A stretch of DNA of 64,000 bases. Origin: Nocardia sp. alder85J (lineage in GTDB: Bacteria > Actinomycetota > Actinomycetes > Mycobacteriales > Mycobacteriaceae). Location: the NCBI RefSeq assembly GCF_020176955.2, contig NZ_JAIUCZ020000005.1:310001-374000 (forward strand), read 5' to 3'. The notes below the pieces were generated by a model. That model saw nothing but the letters and a program-made list of their open reading frames with translations. It made no database searches and was not told the origin of the DNA. Shown here piece after piece: positions 36,065-43,582 of this stretch. Numbering within the stretch: position 1 is the first letter of the stretch; each line of letters begins with the position of its first letter. The position numbers and the translations under genes are program-made.

Positions 36065-36541
36065 TCATTCGGCGCCGGCGATCACCGTGTGGTCGGCCCG
36101 GTGGCGGCGCAGTTCGGCGATCTCGCGCTCGAAATCCTCGGCGGAACTGAAGGATCGGTAGACCGAGGCGAAACGGAGATAGGCGACCTCGTCGAGGTCG
36201 CGCAGCGGGCCGAGGATCGCGAGCCCCACCTCGTGGCTGGGCACCTCGGGAGAACCCTTGGCGCGCACCGCGTCCTCGACCTGCTGGGCCAGCAGGTTCA
36301 GGGCGTCGTCGTCGACCTCGCGGCCCTGGCACGCGCGCCGCACGCCGCGAATGACCTTCTCCCGGCTGAACGGTTCGGTGACGCCGCTGCGTTTGACCAC
36401 CGACAGGATGGCGGTCTCGACCGTCGTGAACCGGCGACCGCACTGCGGACAGGCGCGACGGCGCCTGATCGCGCTGCCTTCCTCGGCCTCACGCGAATCC
36501 ACCACCCTCGAATCGGGGTGTCGGCAGTACGGGCAATGCAT
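36065..36541 (-). CDS. nrdR: transcriptional repressor NrdR
   Basis: A 158-residue protein with a zinc ribbon (C3, C6, C31, C34 in MHCPYC and ACPQCG) followed by an ATP-cone domain (KRSGVTEPFSREK). NrdR senses dATP/ATP and represses ribonucleotide reductase genes. The length and motifs are standard. As in mycobacteria it lies near lexA, here with two other minus-strand genes between. Its upstream 185 nt contain two clear inverted repeats, listed separately, which differ from the NrdR-box consensus. Confidence 0.95.
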   Translation of the reverse strand: MHCPYCRHPDSRVVDSREAEEGSAIRRRRACPQCGRRFTTVETAILSVVKRSGVTEPFSREKVIRGVRRACQGREVDDDALNLLAQQVEDAVRAKGSPEVPSHEVGLAILGPLRDLDEVAYLRFASVYRSFSSAEDFEREIAELRRHRADHTVIAGAE

Positions 36542-36620
36542 CCGAAATCCTTCGTCGATGCGGACTCGCCGTCACACCGCGATCGGCGGCGCAGCCGGCC
36601 AGCTTTTGTTCAGGGCTCTG

Positions 36621-36637
36621 TACCCTGCGATAGGGTA
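36621..36637 (-). promoter_or_regulatory. inverted repeat TACCCT-N5-AGGGTA upstream of nrdR
   Basis: Perfect 6-bp arms with 5 nt between, 80-96 nt before the nrdR start. On the minus strand the first arm could double as a -10 (TATACCCTAT). It is a candidate operator. Confidence 0.45.
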
Positions 36638-36676
36638 TACCGCACCAGCAGGTCGTATCGCTTCACAGCAGCTTCA

Positions 36677-36694
36677 GGATACTCGAATGTATCC
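36677..36694 (-). promoter_or_regulatory. inverted repeat GGATAC-N6-GTATCC upstream of nrdR
   Basis: Perfect 6-bp arms around TCGAAT, about 136-153 nt before the nrdR start and 33 nt after the stop of the next upstream gene. It could be an operator or part of a processed transcript; no U tract follows, so a terminator is less likely. Confidence 0.4.
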
Positions 36695-36726
36695 GACTCC
36701 TGGTACGGACCTGTCCTTCCGGGCCC

Positions 36727-37953
36727 TCACCAGCCGAGTTGCCAGCCGTCGGTCAGATCGGCGAGCAGATCGGGCAACCGCGGCACCATGCGCCCGCGCG
36801 CCAGTTTCGCGAGGAAGGGTTCGGCGACGACGGCGTGGGCCACGACCGGATCGCGCCGCAGATCGGTGTAGCGCGGCAACAGGTCGGCGGTGATGTACTG
36901 CCAGCGCGGCGCCCGGTCGGCCCAATCGAAATCGGGCAGCGCCGTCCGCAGGGTGGCCGGGCGGCCGTCCACCTCGGCGCTGAGCGTGACCGGCCGATAG
37001 ACGCCCGGCGCCCGGACACCCGGCACCGCCGCCTTGCCCACCAGGGTGCTGACGTAGGTCATGACCCGGCCCATCGCGCCCCGCCCGCCGGCGGTCTCGT
37101 CCCACTGCGCGGCGACGATCTGGTTCTGCTCGCGGTCGGTCATCCGCTGCAGCGCGTCGGCGTCGCCCGCGGCGGTCCCGGCCGCGACGGAATGCCATGC
37201 GGCGAGGGCATTGTCGTCGAGCACGCCGGCCCGGTACATCTCCTCGACGGCCGGCAGTCCCCCGGCGGCATACGCCTCGTGCATGGGCACCTGATCGAGG
37301 AAGATGTGCTTCTGCATCACCAGTAGCCGGGTCTGATACCAGGCGAGATCGTCGGCGGTGAGCCGCGGGCCGTCGAGACCCAGCAGGCGCACATCCGGCG
37401 GCAGCAGATCGACCCGGGGTGCCGGGGTGCGCGCCAGCAGATCGGCCACCGCCGAACCGAGTTGATGGATGCCCGGCAGATCGATCGCGGCGCCGATGTC
37501 ACCCATGTCGAAGTATCCGGCGGCGAACGATCCGCCCGCCAGCCCGGCCAGTCCCGCCCAGGCGAATTCGGGATGCTCGGTCGCCAGCCGCAGATAGTTC
37601 ACGTACACCTGGGTGAAGGTGCGGGAGTTGGCCGCGACGCCGCGGCCCGGATCCCACCCGCCCAGATCGATATCCGCGTGGCCGGTGGCGACGACCAGCC
37701 AGTACTGCTCGAGCAGGGTGGCGTACCGCCGGGGCGGGACGTCGTCGGCCCGGGCCTGCTCGACCGCGGCCTGTAGCGCCGGAAGATCCAGCGGCAGTGC
37801 GGGATTCAGCCCACCGGCGGCGCTGCCGTCATCGCGGACGGGCAGGTCCAGCAGATCGCGATAGGCCGGTTCGGCCGAGGCCACGGGGGCCGCGGCCAGC
37901 GCCACCAGCACACCGGCCAGCAGCCCGGCCCAGAAGGCGATGAACGGTCGCAT
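36727..37953 (-). CDS. unknown protein with signal peptide
   Basis: A 408-residue protein with a clear N-terminal hydrophobic signal (residues 3-27, ending VASAEP), so exported or lipid-bilayer-anchored. The mature part is helical, with conserved-looking segments such as KHIFLDQVPMHEAYAAGG, MTDREQNQIVAAQWDE and LDNDALAAWHS-like turns. I do not recognise the family. It sits between nrdR and the ChiZ-like gene in the same direction (120 nt to the latter), a place where mycobacteria have no extra gene, so it may be a lineage-specific insertion. Confidence 0.7.
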   Translation of the reverse strand: MRPFIAFWAGLLAGVLVALAAAPVASAEPAYRDLLDLPVRDDGSAAGGLNPALPLDLPALQAAVEQARADDVPPRRYATLLEQYWLVVATGHADIDLGGWDPGRGVAANSRTFTQVYVNYLRLATEHPEFAWAGLAGLAGGSFAAGYFDMGDIGAAIDLPGIHQLGSAVADLLARTPAPRVDLLPPDVRLLGLDGPRLTADDLAWYQTRLLVMQKHIFLDQVPMHEAYAAGGLPAVEEMYRAGVLDDNALAAWHSVAAGTAAGDADALQRMTDREQNQIVAAQWDETAGGRGAMGRVMTYVSTLVGKAAVPGVRAPGVYRPVTLSAEVDGRPATLRTALPDFDWADRAPRWQYITADLLPRYTDLRRDPVVAHAVVAEPFLAKLARGRMVPRLPDLLADLTDGWQLGW

Positions 37954-38073
37954 GTTGCCGAGCCCCCGACCTCGTTGGCGGGCCGCCGCGGCCCGGGACG
38001 CACTCCGAGGAGATTAGCAACACGTTTCAGCTGCGGATCGAGGATCCCGGCCACCTCGGGTGACCGGAGCGCC

Positions 38074-38580
38074 CTACCGCGCGTGCTGCCTGCCGGTGCG
38101 CACGGGCACCACCAGGGTGCGCCCCGGCGACACCTCCGCGCCGCGTAAACCGTTGAGCTGCACGATCTGCTGCACCACGTCGTGGACCGGATCCGCCGGA
38201 TCGACCCGCTGCGCCACATCGGCCAGCGACTCACCCTCAGCCACCTGCACCAGCGCGGTGTGCGCGTCGTTCGGCTCGCCGGAACGGATCTGCGCCAACG
38301 CGATCAGGCCCGCCACCGCCGCCGCGCTGAGCAGTGCGGCCGCCGCGAGCGTGGCCAGCCCGAGTTGCGCCCGTTCCACCCGCGCCGCCGCGTCGAGACC
38401 GCGCGGGCGGCCCGCCATCCGCACCGGCGCCGCCTCGGGCTGCCGGGACCTGGGCGATTGCGCACCGGCGAGACAGGCGTACGCGGCCGAGCGGGGGCCG
38501 CCCGCCGACCGCCGCGGCACCCCGGTGACGGGGGCCGATTCGGCGGTGGCCGTATCGAATTCGCTGATCGCAGTGCGCAT
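38074..38580 (-). CDS. LysM membrane protein, ChiZ (Rv2719c)-like
   Basis: A 168-residue protein: a disordered basic N-terminus, one membrane helix (about 77-95, LATLAAAALLSAAAVAGLI), then an extracellular LysM domain (VAEGESLADVAQRVD ... GRTLVVPV) that should bind peptidoglycan. In M. tuberculosis the divergent neighbour of lexA, Rv2719c/ChiZ, is a DNA-damage-induced protein that blocks cell division. The same position, size and topology here support that role. Two SOS-box-like sites lie 68-98 nt upstream of the start. Confidence 0.85.
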   Translation of the reverse strand: MRTAISEFDTATAESAPVTGVPRRSAGGPRSAAYACLAGAQSPRSRQPEAAPVRMAGRPRGLDAAARVERAQLGLATLAAAALLSAAAVAGLIALAQIRSGEPNDAHTALVQVAEGESLADVAQRVDPADPVHDVVQQIVQLNGLRGAEVSPGRTLVVPVRTGRQHAR

Positions 38581-38647
38581 CGGGGGACCTCCGGGAGGGT
38601 GTGCGAGACGAGAGGGATCGGTGGGGCGGGACGCGAGTTCGAGTTTT

Positions 38648-38663
38648 TCGATCATCCGTTCGA
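38648..38663. promoter_or_regulatory. SOS box 1 (LexA site)
   Basis: TCGATCATCCGTTCGA matches the mycobacterial/Gram-positive SOS consensus TCGAAC-N4-GTTCGA at 11 of 12 fixed positions. It is nearest the ChiZ-like gene. Confidence 0.75.
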
Positions 38664-38678
38664 AGAACAACTGTTCGA
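38663..38678. promoter_or_regulatory. SOS box 2 (LexA site), abutting box 1
   Basis: AAGAACAACTGTTCGA matches TCGAAC-N4-GTTCGA at 10 of 12 fixed positions. The GAAC-N4-GTTC core is perfect. It shares one base with box 1, so two LexA dimers could sit side by side. Confidence 0.65.
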
Positions 38679-38726
38679 ATTTCTACCATGCGGCACCGAC
38701 GAAGTCATCGCTTCGGGCGACATGCG

Positions 38727-38742
38727 TCGAACAGATGTTTGA
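38727..38742. promoter_or_regulatory. SOS box 3 (LexA site) near lexA
   Basis: TCGAACAGATGTTTGA matches the consensus at 11 of 12 fixed positions. It lies about 110 nt before the lexA start and just upstream of a possible -35 (TTGACC, 38752-38757), suiting autoregulation. Confidence 0.75.
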
Positions 38743-38852
38743 AACCGGCAGTTGACCGGACTACATTCGAAGCACCCGCAGTACGGACCGCGGTACGTAA
38801 GCGAGCAGTGCAGTACGAACGAGCAGTACAGACGAAACGGAGGACGGCGACC

Positions 38853-39623
38853 GTGAGCGAATATCCGGCGGACGGGCACGACGACGTGGCCGGCGTCGCC
38901 ATCGATGCCGGGGCGATCGATGACGGTGCGATCGACAGCGAGGGCGCCGGATCATCCGGCGGCGCGGCGGATCTCACCGTCCGGCAGCGCAAGGTGCTCG
39001 AGGTCATCCGCAGTTCGGTGAGCGAACGCGGCTATCCGCCGAGCATCCGCGAGATCGGTGACGCCGTCGGCCTCACCTCGACCTCCTCGGTGGCCCATCA
39101 ACTGCGGGCACTGGAGCGCAAGGGCTACCTGCGCCGCGACCCGAATCGCCCACGCGCGGTGGATGTCCGCGGCCTCGACGAGACGGTGCTGCGCGCCACC
39201 GGCGGCCACCTGCGGTCGGTGTCGGCCGAGCACTCGGCCGAACATCCGGAACCGACCTACGTCCCGGTCCTCGGCCGGATCGCCGCCGGTGGCCCGATCC
39301 TCGCCGAGCAGGCGGTGGAGGACGTGTTCCCGCTGCCGCGCGAACTGGTCGGCGAGGGCTCGCTGTTCCTGCTCAAGGTCGTCGGCCAGTCGATGGTCGA
39401 CGCCGCCATCTGCGACGGCGACTGGGTGGTCGTCCGGCAGCAGAACGTCGCGGACAACGGCGACATCGTCGCGGCGATGATCGACGGCGAGGCGACGGTG
39501 AAGACCTTCAAGCGCACCGGCAAGGACGTCTGGCTGCTGCCGCACAACCCGCTGTTCGAGCCGATCCCAGGTAACGACGCCCGCATCCTCGGCAAGGTCG
39601 TCACGGTGATCCGCAAAATCTGA
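38853..39623 (+). CDS. lexA: SOS repressor LexA
   Basis: A 256-residue protein. After a 40-residue acidic, Ala/Gly-rich leader comes the winged HTH (RQRKVLEVIRSSV to about 105), then the self-cleavage domain: scissile bond A145-G146 in RIAAGGP, catalytic S180 (GQSMVD) and K217 (ATVKTF). Activated RecA triggers cleavage and induces the SOS genes. The start is GTG 38853 after GGAGG; the open frame extends further upstream but over the SOS boxes. Divergent from the ChiZ-like gene. Confidence 0.96.
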   Translation: MSEYPADGHDDVAGVAIDAGAIDDGAIDSEGAGSSGGAADLTVRQRKVLEVIRSSVSERGYPPSIREIGDAVGLTSTSSVAHQLRALERKGYLRRDPNRPRAVDVRGLDETVLRATGGHLRSVSAEHSAEHPEPTYVPVLGRIAAGGPILAEQAVEDVFPLPRELVGEGSLFLLKVVGQSMVDAAICDGDWVVVRQQNVADNGDIVAAMIDGEATVKTFKRTGKDVWLLPHNPLFEPIPGNDARILGKVVTVIRKI

Positions 39624-39629
39624 CGCCGG

Positions 39630-39980
39630 TCAGCGCGTGAACACCTCGGTGTTGCGGGCGACGGTGTGCACGGTGCCGTCGCCGCGGCCGCGATCCTCAC
39701 AGAGCACGCTCACCACGTGCCGTCCGGTCGGCAGCCGCCCCGAATCGAGGTCGACGACACCGTCGGCCCCGACCGGTCGCCAGGGGCCGTCGACATCGTG
39801 CGCCGCGATCTGACACCGGTACCCGGGTCGTTCACCGATGACGTGCGCGGTGATGGTGGCGCCACCCCGGAGGGTGGCCAGCGGCGCTGCCACGGCCGGC
39901 CCGGCGCCGGTCACGGCCGTGGCAGCGAGGGCGGCGAGCGCACCGGCGACGGGCGCGACGGAGCGGCGGAGTCGTTGCAC
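39630..39980 (-). CDS. small secreted protein of unknown function
   Basis: A 116-residue protein with a signal peptide (VAGALAALAATAVTG, cleavage near AVAAP) and a mature domain of about 85 residues predicted as beta strands (TITAHVIGERPGYRCQI, GRHVVSVLCED), with two cysteines that could pair. It resembles small secreted Nocardia/Mycobacterium proteins but belongs to no family I can name. It ends 6 nt from the convergent lexA stop. GTG start. Confidence 0.65.
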   Translation of the reverse strand: MQRLRRSVAPVAGALAALAATAVTGAGPAVAAPLATLRGGATITAHVIGERPGYRCQIAAHDVDGPWRPVGADGVVDLDSGRLPTGRHVVSVLCEDRGRGDGTVHTVARNTEVFTR

Positions 39981-40091
39981 GCACTCATCATCGACGGTCG
40001 ATCATGAGATTTCGATGACTACGGCGCGAGTGTTGCCATAAAGCTGCCAGCAGCGGTCCGGGCACTCCCGAGCGCGGGACGATCCGGACAC

Positions 40092-41120
40092 TCAGCGCCG
40101 GAAGCGCTCCCGCAGCTGCGGATCATTCTCCCACCAGAGTCCGGTGGTCGGCGGTTCTTCTCTGTTCTCGGCCGGGGCGGTCACCGCGCCGCGAATCCGG
40201 CCGCCGCCCCGGCCCGACCTCGCCGCCATGATAGTTGCCGACTGTTCGCCCGAATCGTCGGCGGTGCCCACTTCGAGCGCATCCAGGGCCGCGTCGAGCT
40301 CACGTGCGTGCCGCCGCTCGTCCGCCGCCCAGGACCGCATCAGCGTCAGCAGATACGGCAACCCGAGCACATCGCCGAGCACCCAGATGATGCCGGCCCC
40401 GATGATCTGGTCCATCCGGGGATCCGGCCCCCAGGTGCGGCCGATCCCGCCGTAGTACCCGGCGGCGACCAACGGCCCGAGCCACAGCGCCAGCCCCAGG
40501 ATGCCGTCGGCCAGCGACTCGAACACGGTGATCAGCAGCGAGATCGACTGCGAGTACCGATGCGGCACCGGATCGGTCTGCAACCGGGAGTAGAAGTACA
40601 GGAAACCGATGGCCACCAACAGGATTCGCGTCAGCGCATCGGCCGCGCCGTGCCGCAGCACCACCTCGAACCACGGTGACAGGAACAGGATCCACGGCGT
40701 CGCGAGCACCAGCAGCGACGCCACCAGCGGGTAGGTCACCGCACGCGCGAACGACGAGGCCAGGGCCCGGTCCACCCACGCCCGGCCGCCGGGCCCGAGG
40801 GCCCCGCGCAGCACGGTCACCGGTCGTCCGGCGGCCAGCCCGAACGGCACCACGTACAACAGCAGCAGCGTCTGCAACGCCCGCACCCAGAACAGGGTGT
40901 CGGAATACGCGCCGATCGCGCTGATCCCGGTCAGCAGCCAGACACCCGTGCCCATCAGCAGGAATGCGGCCGCCCGCCCGGCGGGCGCGGACTCGCCCCG
41001 GCGCGCCGCGCGCGCCCGGGCCACACCGTATCCCGCCGCGAGCGCCACGGTGAGCACCACCGTGGACGCGTCCCAGCGCCAGGATTCGAAGACGGATTGT
41101 ATGGTCAGCGGCGTCGACAT
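40092..41120 (-). CDS. cytochrome c oxidase assembly protein (Caa3_CtaG type)
   Basis: A 342-residue polytopic membrane protein with about eight helices, containing WLLTGISAIGAYSDTLFW, YFYSRLQTDPVP and DQIIGAGIIWVLGD, as in CtaG-type proteins that help insert copper into oxidase. The last 80 residues are a disordered tail ending in LWWENDPQLRERFRR, a motif repeated in actinobacterial members. The start ATG 41120 (MSTPLTIQSVF) follows GGTGGGAT; the upstream open frame is not protein-like. Confidence 0.82.
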   Translation of the reverse strand: MSTPLTIQSVFESWRWDASTVVLTVALAAGYGVARARAARRGESAPAGRAAAFLLMGTGVWLLTGISAIGAYSDTLFWVRALQTLLLLYVVPFGLAAGRPVTVLRGALGPGGRAWVDRALASSFARAVTYPLVASLLVLATPWILFLSPWFEVVLRHGAADALTRILLVAIGFLYFYSRLQTDPVPHRYSQSISLLITVFESLADGILGLALWLGPLVAAGYYGGIGRTWGPDPRMDQIIGAGIIWVLGDVLGLPYLLTLMRSWAADERRHARELDAALDALEVGTADDSGEQSATIMAARSGRGGGRIRGAVTAPAENREEPPTTGLWWENDPQLRERFRR

Positions 41121-41516
41121 CAATCCCACCCGGGCGATTATCGGCCTCCCTCCGACGGTCCCCGCCCCCGCCCCCGGAAAACCGGCAGCGATCACGGTGT
41201 TGGGCTCCGCCCGGCGATCGCCGCGGGCTCGCAACAGCGATGAACGGATCGACCCGCGTCCGGCGGGTGCCGAACCATGGCCGCGACCGCCGAAACCGCC
41301 GCGCGGCCACACGAAAACCGGGTAGGCGAACGGGTCCGGTGGAGGGCGCCGCTGCGAGCGCACACCTCGGTCGCCGCGCTGAGAAAGTCCTGTCTCGTCG
41401 ATGCGCGCGGGTCCGGCCGCCGCTCGGTGCGCGCTGCTCGTGCCGGGGTGGCGAGCCGGTCCTGATGCCGAGACGCGGCCGCACTCGGCTGCGGGTCCGG
41501 CGCGGTCAGCCCGCCG
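41121..41516. other. gap between CtaG-like and CDF genes, no gene seen
   Basis: About 400 nt of GC-rich sequence between two minus-strand genes. Open frames cross it on both strands but none has a ribosome-binding site or known product. The promoter for the CtaG-like gene probably lies here; no element stands out. Confidence 0.35.
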
Positions 41517-42575
41517 TCAGTGACCGGCGGCGGTTTCCGGGCGGCGGTGGGCGGGGCCGTGGGCGTCGCCGCAGTGTTCATCGGGAGCGTCGCCGTCGTG
41601 GGTGTCCGGGCCGCAGTGCAGGTCGCCGTTGTGCGGATCGGCGGCGGCACCGAGTTGGATCAGCGCGGCGCGGGCGTGGTCGACCTGGAGGGTGGCGTGG
41701 CCGATGTGGTGGGTGTCGGCGAGCCAGTGGGCCAGGTCGGCGCGGACCGCGTGGCAGTCGTGGCCGGGTTCGACCAGGATGTGCGCCGACAGCGCCGGGG
41801 TGCCCGAGGTGATCTCCCAGATGTGCAGGTCGTGCACCTCGACCACGCCGTCGCGGGCGGCCATCGCGCGGCCGATCTCGTTCGGATCCAGGTCGGCGGG
41901 GGCGGCCTCCAGGAAGATGCGGTTGGCCGCGCGGACCAGTTCGATACCGGCCCGCAGCATCAGCACGACCACCACCAGCGTCGCGAGGGAGTCGGCGCGG
42001 GCGAAGCCGGTGAGCCACATGACCAGACCGGCGACGGCGGTGGCGATGAAGGCGAACAGGTCGGTGAGGATGTGCTGGAACGCGCCCTCGACGTTCAGGC
42101 TGCTGCGGTTGGCGCGGGATATCATCCAGGTCGCCGTGATGTTCACCACGATGCCGACCAGGGCCACACCCAGGACGAGACCACCGGTGACCGCCGGCGG
42201 GTGGATCAGGCGGCGCACCGCCTCCACCGCCAGCCAGATGCCGAGCCCGATCAGGGTCAGTCCGTTGGCCTGCGCGGAGAGGATCTCGACGCGCCGCCAG
42301 CCGAAGGTCATCCGCCCGGAGGCGGGGCGGGCGGCCAACCGCATCGCGCCCAGCGCCAGCGCGATCGACGCGGCGTCGGTGAGCATGTGCGCGGCATCCG
42401 ACAGCAGGGCCAGCGATCCGGCGATCACACCGGCGATCACCTCACCGATCATGAAGAGCACGATCGCCACCAGGGCGCCCGCGAGCCAGCGCCGGTCGCT
42501 GTCCGCGCTGCCCTGCCCGTGGCCCGCGTGCTGGTGCCCCGCATGCGCGTGGCCGGACCCGTGTGCTGCGCCCAC
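41517..42575 (-). CDS. cation diffusion facilitator (Zn/Co exporter)
   Basis: A 352-residue CDF protein. A His-rich N-terminus (HGSGHAHAGHQHAGHGQG) precedes six membrane helices; the metal site shows as LSDAAHMLTDAAS (DxxHxxxD-type) in helix 2 and HILTDLFAF in helix 5. A cytoplasmic domain with VHDLHIWEIT follows, then a His/Cys/Asp-rich tail. The family exports Zn2+, Co2+ or Cd2+ in exchange for protons. GTG 42575 follows AGAGGAGG closely; an upstream ATG (42623) lies inside a palindromic operator and is less likely. Confidence 0.92.
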   Translation of the reverse strand: MGAAHGSGHAHAGHQHAGHGQGSADSDRRWLAGALVAIVLFMIGEVIAGVIAGSLALLSDAAHMLTDAASIALALGAMRLAARPASGRMTFGWRRVEILSAQANGLTLIGLGIWLAVEAVRRLIHPPAVTGGLVLGVALVGIVVNITATWMISRANRSSLNVEGAFQHILTDLFAFIATAVAGLVMWLTGFARADSLATLVVVVLMLRAGIELVRAANRIFLEAAPADLDPNEIGRAMAARDGVVEVHDLHIWEITSGTPALSAHILVEPGHDCHAVRADLAHWLADTHHIGHATLQVDHARAALIQLGAAADPHNGDLHCGPDTHDGDAPDEHCGDAHGPAHRRPETAAGH

Positions 42576-42614
42576 CGCGCCCTCCTCTCGTTCCGCCCGT
42601 TCACCGCGATAGTA

Positions 42615-42636
42615 TGCACACATCGCTATGTATGCA
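42615..42636 (-). promoter_or_regulatory. palindromic operator before the CDF gene
   Basis: Arms TGCACACATCG and CTATGTATGCA are complementary at 9 of 11 positions with no spacer. The site is 40-61 nt upstream of the CDF start, in an otherwise GC-rich region. Its size and AT-rich form suit an ArsR/SmtB-type metal-responsive repressor, whose gene is not in this window next to it. Confidence 0.6.
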
Positions 42637-42690
42637 AGGAGCCGCGCGCGAGCGACTTGACTTATGCGGGATGCGGGTTCACTATTTCCG

Positions 42691-42856
42691 TGGTCAGCAC
42701 CTCGCTAGGCGAGGCTCCTGTACGAACACAGGCCACTGATCCGACGACGTCGAGAGACGCCCAGGGTTAGGACAGATCTCCCCGGATTAAGGGGTGATCC
42801 GAAGTGGCTTCCCGGCCCGGCCGGGACACGTCGTACAGTGCCGAAGCTCTGACGAG
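42691..42856 (+). ncRNA. M-box (ykoK) magnesium riboswitch
   Basis: The conserved 5' core reads CTCGCTAGGCGAGGCTCCTG at 42701-42720 followed by TACGAACACAGGC; GTCGAGAGACGCC follows at 42749, then GGGTTAGGACAG. The 3' end has GTACAGTGCCGAAGCTCT, matching the M-box consensus (TACAGTGCTAAAGCTCT). GTCAG (42693-42697) pairs with CTGAC (42849-42853) to close P1. M-box RNAs fold with Mg2+ and switch off Mg2+ transporter genes. The next large gene is an Nramp-family transporter at 43583. Confidence 0.93.
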
Positions 42857-42970
42857 AGGGGTGCGCTTTCCCGCCCGTTCGGCGGAATTGCTCCCGCTCC
42901 CCCGGTGCCGATCTGTGGTAGCGGAACGACGCTCGCGTGCGTCTCGGCAGCAAGGAGGTGAGGGGACGAC

Positions 42971-43060
42971 ATGAAGTCCGGTGATAGTCCGTATCCGAGT
43001 AGTCCGGTTCGAAAATCCGGTTCGTTCCCGGCTTGCTGCAACCGCTCGATCCACGCCTGA
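42971..43060 (+). CDS. 29-codon ORF in the riboswitch leader (possible leader peptide)
   Basis: ATG 42971 follows AAGGAGGTGAGGGG, the best ribosome-binding site in this leader. The peptide begins MKSGDSPYPSSPVRK and ends CCNRSIHA before TGA; it is rich in Ser and Pro. It lies 115 nt after the M-box and 129 nt before the next ORF. Mg2+ transporter leaders in enterobacteria use Pro-rich leader peptides, so a similar role is possible, but there is no homology evidence. Confidence 0.45.
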   Translation: MKSGDSPYPSSPVRKSGSFPACCNRSIHA

Positions 43061-43188
43061 GCCGTTCACCTCGCACCGATCCCCGTGACGCTCCCACGCG
43101 TCCACCCGGGGATGCCGGTGCCGGTCCGGCGTGCGCTCGATCGCGCGAAATCCGTTGTGGCAGGCCATCCTTCCCGAAGGGGCTCGTC

Positions 43189-43353
43189 ATGACCCACACC
43201 CGTCGCACCACCGTGCTCGCGGCCCTCGGCGGCCCGGCCCGCCGGCTCCGCGCGCGCTACCGCCTCACCCCGCAGGAGCGCGACAACCTGCGGCTGTCGC
43301 ACACCCCCGTCGCGGTCGTCACCGCTTCCCTCGGCGGGCACACCCGCCACTGA
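43189..43353 (+). CDS. 54-residue basic protein under the M-box
   Basis: ATG 43189 follows CGAAGGGG. The product is basic (many Arg) and soluble, with LTPQERDNLRLSHTPVAVV as its most protein-like segment; no membrane helix or signal peptide. It stands between the riboswitch and the transporter, 229 nt before the latter. Mycobacterial M-box leaders are also followed by short ORFs. The function is unknown. Confidence 0.55.
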   Translation: MTHTRRTTVLAALGGPARRLRARYRLTPQERDNLRLSHTPVAVVTASLGGHTRH

Positions 43354-43582
43354 CGGCGTGGCAGCGCATCGACATCCGTTGCGCCGCACCATCTTTCGAC
43401 ACTCACCTCCGACAGTTCCGGCAGCGCGGCCGGTGTCGGTCCCTCCAGGTGTGGCCGCGGTGCCGGGGACGCCGGTGGCCGGAACGGGCGAAAGCCTCTC
43501 CCGGCCACCGCATCCGCCGGCTCGGCGCCCACCCCTGAACCGCAGTTCGTACCGACCGAGTTCAGAAAGGGAGACAACGGCG

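Noticed and set aside
36621..36637. NrdR box before nrdR
   Set aside because: The arms TACCCT/AGGGTA do not match the AC-rich 16-nt NrdR consensus.
42575..42623. Upstream ATG start (16 codons longer) for the CDF gene
   Set aside because: The ATG lies inside the palindromic operator and has no ribosome-binding site; GTG 42575 follows AGAGGAGG.
43000..43032. tRNA-like T-arm (GGTTCGAAAATCC)
   Set aside because: No acceptor, D or anticodon arm can be built around it; it lies within the 29-codon ORF.
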